From contig JAHRBS010000013.1 in assembly GCA_024305745.1 (NCBI GenBank), positions 2,356,001 through 2,420,000 on the forward strand: a stretch of 64,000 nucleotides of DNA, written 5' to 3'. The notes beneath the pieces were generated by a model. It did no database searches, was not told where the DNA came from, and saw only the letters and a program-made list of their open reading frames with translations. Shown here piece after piece: positions 58,761 through 64,000 of the stretch. The position numbers were made by a program, and so were the translations under genes. Source of the DNA: Polyporus tsugae. Its lineage: Eukaryota > Basidiomycota > Agaricomycetes > Polyporales > Polyporaceae. Position 1 is the stretch's first letter. Each line of letters starts with the position of its first letter.

Positions 58761-61700
58761 TGATGTGGGAGGTGAACAAATATTCGCGTCAAATGGACGT
58801 AAGCGATCTAGGGACCGAGCACTGACCAATCTGATGCTGATGGTGCGGATTTCACGACCAACCGCAGCAAGAGGAGAGCTTGACATTTCGGACACGGCGG
58901 TTGAAACAGCTTATTCGACGGGTGCTTGCGACTGTCATCGGAGTTGCTTCGAGTTCAGCGCCGGGGACCGATATTGCAGGTCTCGGATGACCGTGGGCAC
59001 TGTGGTTGCGCTAACATGTAGCTTCGCTCCAAAGTTTTCAAGCCCTGCAATGCATCGGGATGTCAAAAGGAATTAATTCCGTCGAATAAAATGACAAATG
59101 AGGCAGTCTAGGAATTCCGAGTCAATTAAAATATAACACGATTTGGAGGAAGAGATTTTCATTACGGCGTATTTGACATGCCCGACCCACGAAACGGAGT
59201 TGCGAGATCGCCCGAGATTATGCTCCACTAATTGTGCTCCAGAGCAAGTTGACTCAGCCCGAGGAAGCGGCTGCTTTCAGCCGCTGGATGATTGGCTGGT
59301 GGAGTCGTGAAGGAAGCTTTGAGGCATTTTCTACGATCTCCGTCTGCTCCAGAGCTCGGGACTTCGCATTTCACGTCTCGGGTGGAGTGAAGGACTTTGA
59401 CTCTGAGGACCTTCACTAGATTTAATACACGCTATTGAAAAATGCTCGACAGCTCACCTGATATCAACGAGCTATAGACTCTGTAGGAGCCCAGGGTTCA
59501 CAATTGCCACTGAGAATCGCGGCTGAGGTTGTTCGAGGGCCAAGGTGAGAGAGGATTGCCGGTGGCCGCCGGTGGACCATGACTCGGAACTTGGTGTATA
59601 GTGTCTGACAAGCTCACCGGCAATCACTAGATCGCTGGCCGGTGGGGGCGCGGACTTGCTGGGTCACGGGAGACGGCACCGATGCACACTCGGACGATGT
59701 CGCACACCTTGGAGGGCGGCTCGCAACATACGTGTGCATGACTCGTCAATAGACAAGGAAGAAGATCTAAGGATTGACAGCGGCGCGGAGCTGGTCCGCT
59801 AGTTGTCAGCTCACAGTCGCACAGTCGCACAATGACCCGAAGGACACACTTACCGAACACAGAACTACACAAACGTCGAAATGGTAGCTTTGAAGGCATG
59901 GTGAGATCTCAGACAAGATTGCAGGAACAATTGGGGTGAGGCGTCGCTTCGAGCAGCGAGTAGGACTTGCTCGCGAAATGCGTGCGGGTTACCACGGCTA
60001 GCCTGCGAGCGCGTCGGGAACTTTGCGGAGAAAGCCCAAAAGTTGAGAAGGCCGAGGATTATCTTGGGGGCGGGATATGAGACCAAGTTCCACGCAGGTC
60101 TACGCGGGCGCCGAGAGCCAAGCTCAAGCGATCAGTGGTACGGTGGTGGGCACGGTGGTGGGCATGGTCAGAGGACGACGAGCTCATTGCCGCGCTCCGC
60201 CGCAACGCATCGGACTCGGAGTCCCCGCCGTAGCTTTCTTCGGACCGACCGGCCGAGTCACATGCTCGGTGTGTCACTTCACGTGAGCGTGACCAGACTC
60301 ACAGGTCCGTCCGACCCCGGGCCGAGTCCGAGTCCCGCAACGACTGCGGGCCTCCTCGACTCCAACAACCCTCTCGTGCTCCCCCCCATCCTTTCTCAGC
60401 CTCCTCCAAGACCCGTCGATTCCTCCCGATGCCTGCCCGCTCTCTCCCCAGTCGCTGGTATCGACCTTCGCCCCGCCCGAGTATCACGAGCATTTTGCCG
60501 ACAACCTACAATGTACGTCGTTCTAGTTTACTTGACGATGCATCGTCGCTTAGCTGCAGGTTGGTGCTAACGGCAAACAACCTTCTACATCTCCACTTAG
60601 TGCACTTCTCCCGGCGCGCGTGCAACAGTCCGCGAGGGTCGTAGTGCGTTTTCGACGCGCACTGCCCATGCCCATGCCTGCACCATGGCGTCGGTAAGCA
60701 TCTCAACCTACCATCTCCGCCTAGAAGCTGCTCCATGACGAACACACGCAGCACTCATTGTCCCTTGTAGGTCCACCTCCGATCGGTCCTCCCCAATCCG
60801 ATCAGGTTATCGCAATTCATTTCCAGAGTCATGGCCGGGCAATGGCGAAGAGGCGAATCACATCGGTGCGTCCATCACGCACCTCGCAACGTGGCCTCTC
60901 CATAGACTCACCCTTCTTCCAACTACGCACCCCACAGAAGCCCTGTCTAGGTTAGATGAACGCAGGAACGCGCGGAAACGCACTTCATCTGCGCCGCCGC
61001 AGCACCCTCGCATCGCACACACCGTTCATTACGGTTCTCTCCGCCGGCAGCAGATTCCACGACATACCGCGCAAGATATACGCCAGCCCTGCCTTTCGCA
61101 GCCATCGGGCCATGAGCCTATTCAAATGAGATCAATCCCGCGTCGAGCGCGCTGCAGCATGCAATGACAGGCAACCCCGAGGAGACGAAGGAAGAGCGGG
61201 AGAGAGAGAGAAAAGTGAGTAACAGACTTCACGATCGCCCCTCTGCAGCACCCTCGTCCGTCGTTCAGCCCAGGCCGCACCCCACCTCCCTCCCCCAATT
61301 CCAGCTCGCACCTCCCAATGCATTCCCTGGAGTCCGATCTAGCCTGGCCTTCAACGCTTCACTTCCATCGAAACAATCTGCAGCTGCCTTCTCTGGCCCC
61401 TGAGATCTCCCGGCCCCCGCAGCGCTCCGCTTTGCATTGTCCGCCGTGCATCGTGCATCGTGGCCAGCGACCACAAGACCTCCAGCTAACAGCCGCCGCG
61501 CGTTCTCCGCCACGCCCCGTGGGGATCCTGGATCCCATCGACTCTTCGACGCGTCTGCACAGAGCCATGGCACCATCGAACCCCAACGAACGACCTCGAA
61601 GCCTCCGCCGGCGGTAGACGCACACCCACGGGCTCGTGTTTCCCGCCTATCGTCACCGGAGGCTCACATGTCCACCACGGTCGTGCGTGCGCGAATCCAC

Positions 61701-61937
61701 GGAGGCACTCCCCCCAACCTTCAGGCTCAGCCTCGTGTCGTTCTGCCCGCATCCAACGCGTGTGGCGTGCGGCGTGCGTCCCCCGCACACCATCCAAATT
61801 TCTCCTCGAGCTCGCCGCACTTCGCAGTGCTCTCGCGTCCGTCTGCGTAGGCATTACGCCTGTTCGACAGACAACGCACACAGTGCGAGAACTTCGGGAC
61901 GGATCCACCGCCGCGGCGCACTGACGTCTCTTACAGC

Positions 61938-62573
61938 ATGCCGGTGGCGGCAAAGCAATCGATAATAATAATTGTGGTCGAACTCCTCGAACTCCTCCCA
62001 TTATTCGCGTCCGTGTTCGCGTCCGTGTCCGTGTCCGTGTCCGCACCCGCCCGCAGCGAGAACTCTCTGGAGCTTCGCGATGTTGACGATCCGTTCTCGC
62101 GTCCGTCACCGGTACCGTACCTTGTCCTCGCGTGCTCCACGGGCAAGCAGTGCAGCTTCCTCCGACCTGGATCGGAGGTTGCTACACACTACACGTTCTG
62201 CTGTAGTACGCATACGTACCTAGGCGTTGTATTCGAGCCCGACGGCGGGTGGGGGACGTGTCAAGAAGTGCTGGTGCTGCAGCCGCCGCGCGCAGCCCAT
62301 GGGTTGCCAATCCCTGGCCAAGCTTCAGTCAATGTCGATATCTACATACACGGGTGGGGCTTGTTCTCCCTGAGCAGCTGCGGTGGTTGGCCCTCGTTCG
62401 GAATGGACAAGCATTTCAGACATGTGAGGGGGCGCCATGTTCAGAGGACAAGGCTTGGATATGCCGCCCAGTTGGGAACCGGGTTTGGTGCCGCCCTCTT
62501 ATGCCCCGGGCTTTGTACTATGGCATACCGTACAACTTACGTATGGCCGGTGGTCAGAGGTAGACAGTACTAG
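61938..62573 (+). CDS. Doubtful open frame, signal-peptide-like start
   Basis: A 211-codon single-exon frame. It starts with a hydrophobic stretch (SIIIIVVELLELLPLFASVF) followed by an Ala/Val/Ser run and a possible cleavage region near SAPARS. Seven or more Cys follow (CSTGKQC, FCCST, GTCQEV, SSCGGW, LLCPGLC), which would fit a small secreted protein. Against it: the Ser-Val run is encoded by a GTGTCC simple repeat, there is no family match, and overlapping frames are equally open. Listed because fungal secreted proteins are often unique. Confidence 0.18.
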   Translation: MPVAAKQSIIIIVVELLELLPLFASVFASVSVSVSAPARSENSLELRDVDDPFSRPSPVPYLVLACSTGKQCSFLRPGSEVATHYTFCCSTHTYLGVVFEPDGGWGTCQEVLVLQPPRAAHGLPIPGQASVNVDIYIHGWGLFSLSSCGGWPSFGMDKHFRHVRGRHVQRTRLGYAAQLGTGFGAALLCPGLCTMAYRTTYVWPVVRGRQY

Positions 62574-63441
62574 TGCGGTTGCAAGCGTTTTGGAGTTTTA
62601 CAAAGGAGGCGCGGTCATTCGGGGCTGAGTTTATGTTTGTGTTTGGGGGAGATTATGCTACTAGAACAGGCTAATGCGAGGTGCTAGCCGAGGCAAAGCG
62701 TGCGTGCAAAGGGGACGGTTGCAAGTTGGGGGGTGCAAATCATGAATGAACGATGTCGACGTGAATGCGAGTGGATGGAGGGATGAGGGGTGAGGGAGAA
62801 GTGGATGGTGAACGATGAACGACGAACTGGAATCTGGCCGGGAATGTAGGTGTACAACACTAAGTCCGTTGGTGCGTGAAAGGAAAACAAAGACTGCATA
62901 TAAACGACGACGACTCTGACGACGAAGAAGGGCCTGGCAGCATGGTTCACTTAGGAAGGGTACAAGAACTGAAGTGAGGGAGGTGATGCATGATGGGGAG
63001 GGGGTTTGCTTGCTTGGGGCGTGGTGGTGTTACAGATGGAATAAAGACGTGTTCATGTGTCGCGCAGGAGGCAATCCGAGCCTGAGCGGGGATTGTCCTG
63101 TGGTGGCGCAAACCAATTGGAGAACGCATTGGAGTAGTGAGCTGGGGTGTGGTGTTGAATGGCGTAAAGGCGGCGGCCGGCAGTGGGTGGACGACGTTCG
63201 TCCAGGCAGCGAGACGTAAGGGTTATAAGGAGGAATATCATTAGGGGGTCTGGGAATTGCGGTCGACGAGGTGAGCTCTTTCGTGCTCCTCCAGCGACTA
63301 GAACGCCAGACTCACCATGGTCGAGGGTATATGAGGGTGCAGTTCCATTAGGCACTTCAACGGCGGTACTAGTCGTCGCAGACGAGGGCGGGGCCGCAGG
63401 CACGGACGGGGCGGACTGACATCAACTACCTGTCGACGTAC

Positions 63442-64000
63442 TTATATAGGCGCATGCGACGACGCAGGGCCAAAGTTCGCGATCCAGAAGTCCTGGTCCT
63501 CTTTCGTCGGCCTCGTCAAGCCCAAGAAGTAGCTCTCGCCCCCGAGCATGTCGACCCTGCGCATGCCGGCGTGGTGTTCAGCAACGCTCCTCAGGCTGGC
63601 CTGACAGCGCTTCTTGTACGCCGCCTCGCACTTGGGCATGAATTCTATGGGGATGTAGTCCTTGCGCTCCTGCCTCGTCGTCGCCTCGTTCAGGTCGTCA
63701 TACAGTGCCTGGAAGACGTCTTTGACGAGAATCGGTCCGCCGTCGGGCCGCCGAACGGTCACCACCAACCCCGCAAACTTGGGGTAGCGGATGTTCATCT
63801 CCGTGAGCGGGGGCGACTCGCACACCTTGCGGTGGAGGTACTCGTCGATCTTCTGCCTTGAGAGTTTGCCGGCGTGTGGTCGGACATCGCGAATGACAAG
63901 GAGCTCGACCGGCTTCGACAGATCAAACTCGACCCGGAGCGCTCGCTCGCTCCTGTAGGTGTCGTACGGGCACAGCTGCCAGTGTAGCCTTGCCTGGTGG
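63442..64000 (-). CDS. DUF6699-like protein, C-terminal part (cut by right edge)
   Basis: An uninterrupted frame enters from the right edge and stops at 63442-63444, giving 185 residues. Features: LHWQLCPYDTYRSERALRVE, FDLSKPVELLVIRDV, NIRYPKFAGLVVTVRRPDG, ILVKDVFQALYDDLNEATTR and a closing MLGGESYFLGLTRPTKEDQD. The order (a W-x-L opening strand, a parallel strand with P-x-LVIR, an NP(R)YP block, a V-x-DV helix) is that of the DUF6699 proteins that are numerous in Agaricomycetes. Their function is unknown. The start and any upstream introns lie outside the window. Confidence 0.7.
   Translation of the reverse strand, partial: HQARLHWQLCPYDTYRSERALRVEFDLSKPVELLVIRDVRPHAGKLSRQKIDEYLHRKVCESPPLTEMNIRYPKFAGLVVTVRRPDGGPILVKDVFQALYDDLNEATTRQERKDYIPIEFMPKCEAAYKKRCQASLRSVAEHHAGMRRVDMLGGESYFLGLTRPTKEDQDFWIANFGPASSHAPI

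Larger units (their letters stand above)
52681..63441. other. 10.8-kb gene-poor region
   Basis: No intact gene is supported. Contents noted separately: an interrupted frame at 53198-53912 (-), a 2 x 26-bp tandem repeat at 57390-57441, a faint retroelement-like text at 58650-58760 (-), a doubtful open frame at 61938-62573 (+), and simple repeats near 54305-54330 and 62007-62045. Other long frames (55203-55865 (-), 56623-57297 (+), 57065-57817 (-), 61486-62109 (-)) are Arg/Pro/Ser-rich antisense overlaps without motifs. About 58650-59480 is more A/T-rich than the flanks. Confidence 0.45.

Noticed and set aside
1..64000. tRNA, rRNA, CRISPR array, intact transposon or LTR pair
   Set aside because: Scanning for T-loop-like GGTTCGA contexts, regular direct repeats and long terminal repeats gave no candidate with supporting flanking structure.

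Overview
This window is nuclear DNA of a filamentous basidiomycete, most likely an Agaricomycete; a polypore-type fungus is plausible but not shown. The evidence is compact genes with many introns (mostly 50-75 bp, GT-AG, CTAAC/CTGAC-like branch points), GC-rich codon use, fungal-type families (DASH Ask1, Dsc3, BBC1/Mti1, Zn2Cys6 regulator, OrdA-like P450s, a DUF6699-like protein), and no sign of bacterial, organellar or viral organisation. Gene models were built by eye from reading frame, splice sites and family knowledge. In eleven models every exon boundary was placed and the coding length divides by three.

Layout. 1-6 kb: a P450 tandem on the minus strand (one gene cut by the left edge, one complete, one decayed relic). 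6-11 kb: a very proline-rich BBC1/Mti1-like actin-patch protein. 11.3-18.5 kb: an F-box gene (-), TAF6 (+) and a sulfite-oxidase-family enzyme (+). 18.8-25.1 kb: an importin-beta of the Nmd5/Sxm1 type (-) and the Dsc3 subunit of the Golgi/endosomal Dsc ubiquitin ligase (-). 25.4-29.6 kb: DASH subunit Ask1 (-) divergent from the Kin17 zinc-finger protein (+). 30-31.3 kb: an unrecognised orphan gene (+). 32.2-36.8 kb: Arp6 of the SWR1 complex (-) divergent from a TANGO2/NRDE protein (+). 37.4-39 kb: a Zn2Cys6 transcription factor (-), followed by 4.7 kb without a supported gene. 43.7-46.1 kb: an animal/plant-type phosphatidylserine synthase (+) with 15 exons. 49.8-52.7 kb: a large RING-finger protein (+). 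52.7-63.4 kb is gene-poor and holds only decayed or doubtful reading frames and simple repeats. 63.4-64 kb: a DUF6699-like gene cut by the right edge.

Most of the window is unlinked housekeeping gene content (transcription and chromatin: TAF6, Arp6, Kin17; transport and membranes: Nmd5, Dsc3, TANGO2, PSS; cytoskeleton and mitosis: BBC1, Ask1). I found no defence system, biosynthetic gene cluster or intact mobile element. The points most worth a second look are the decayed P450, a basic tail added to Arp6, an apparently SH3-less BBC1 with a repeated short motif, probable GC-AG introns in TAF6 and ARP6, a stop-free 54-bp intron in the sulfite oxidase, micro-exons of 8, 15 and 17 nt, a RING finger split by about 90 residues, and an open frame near 53.4 kb interrupted by one TGA.
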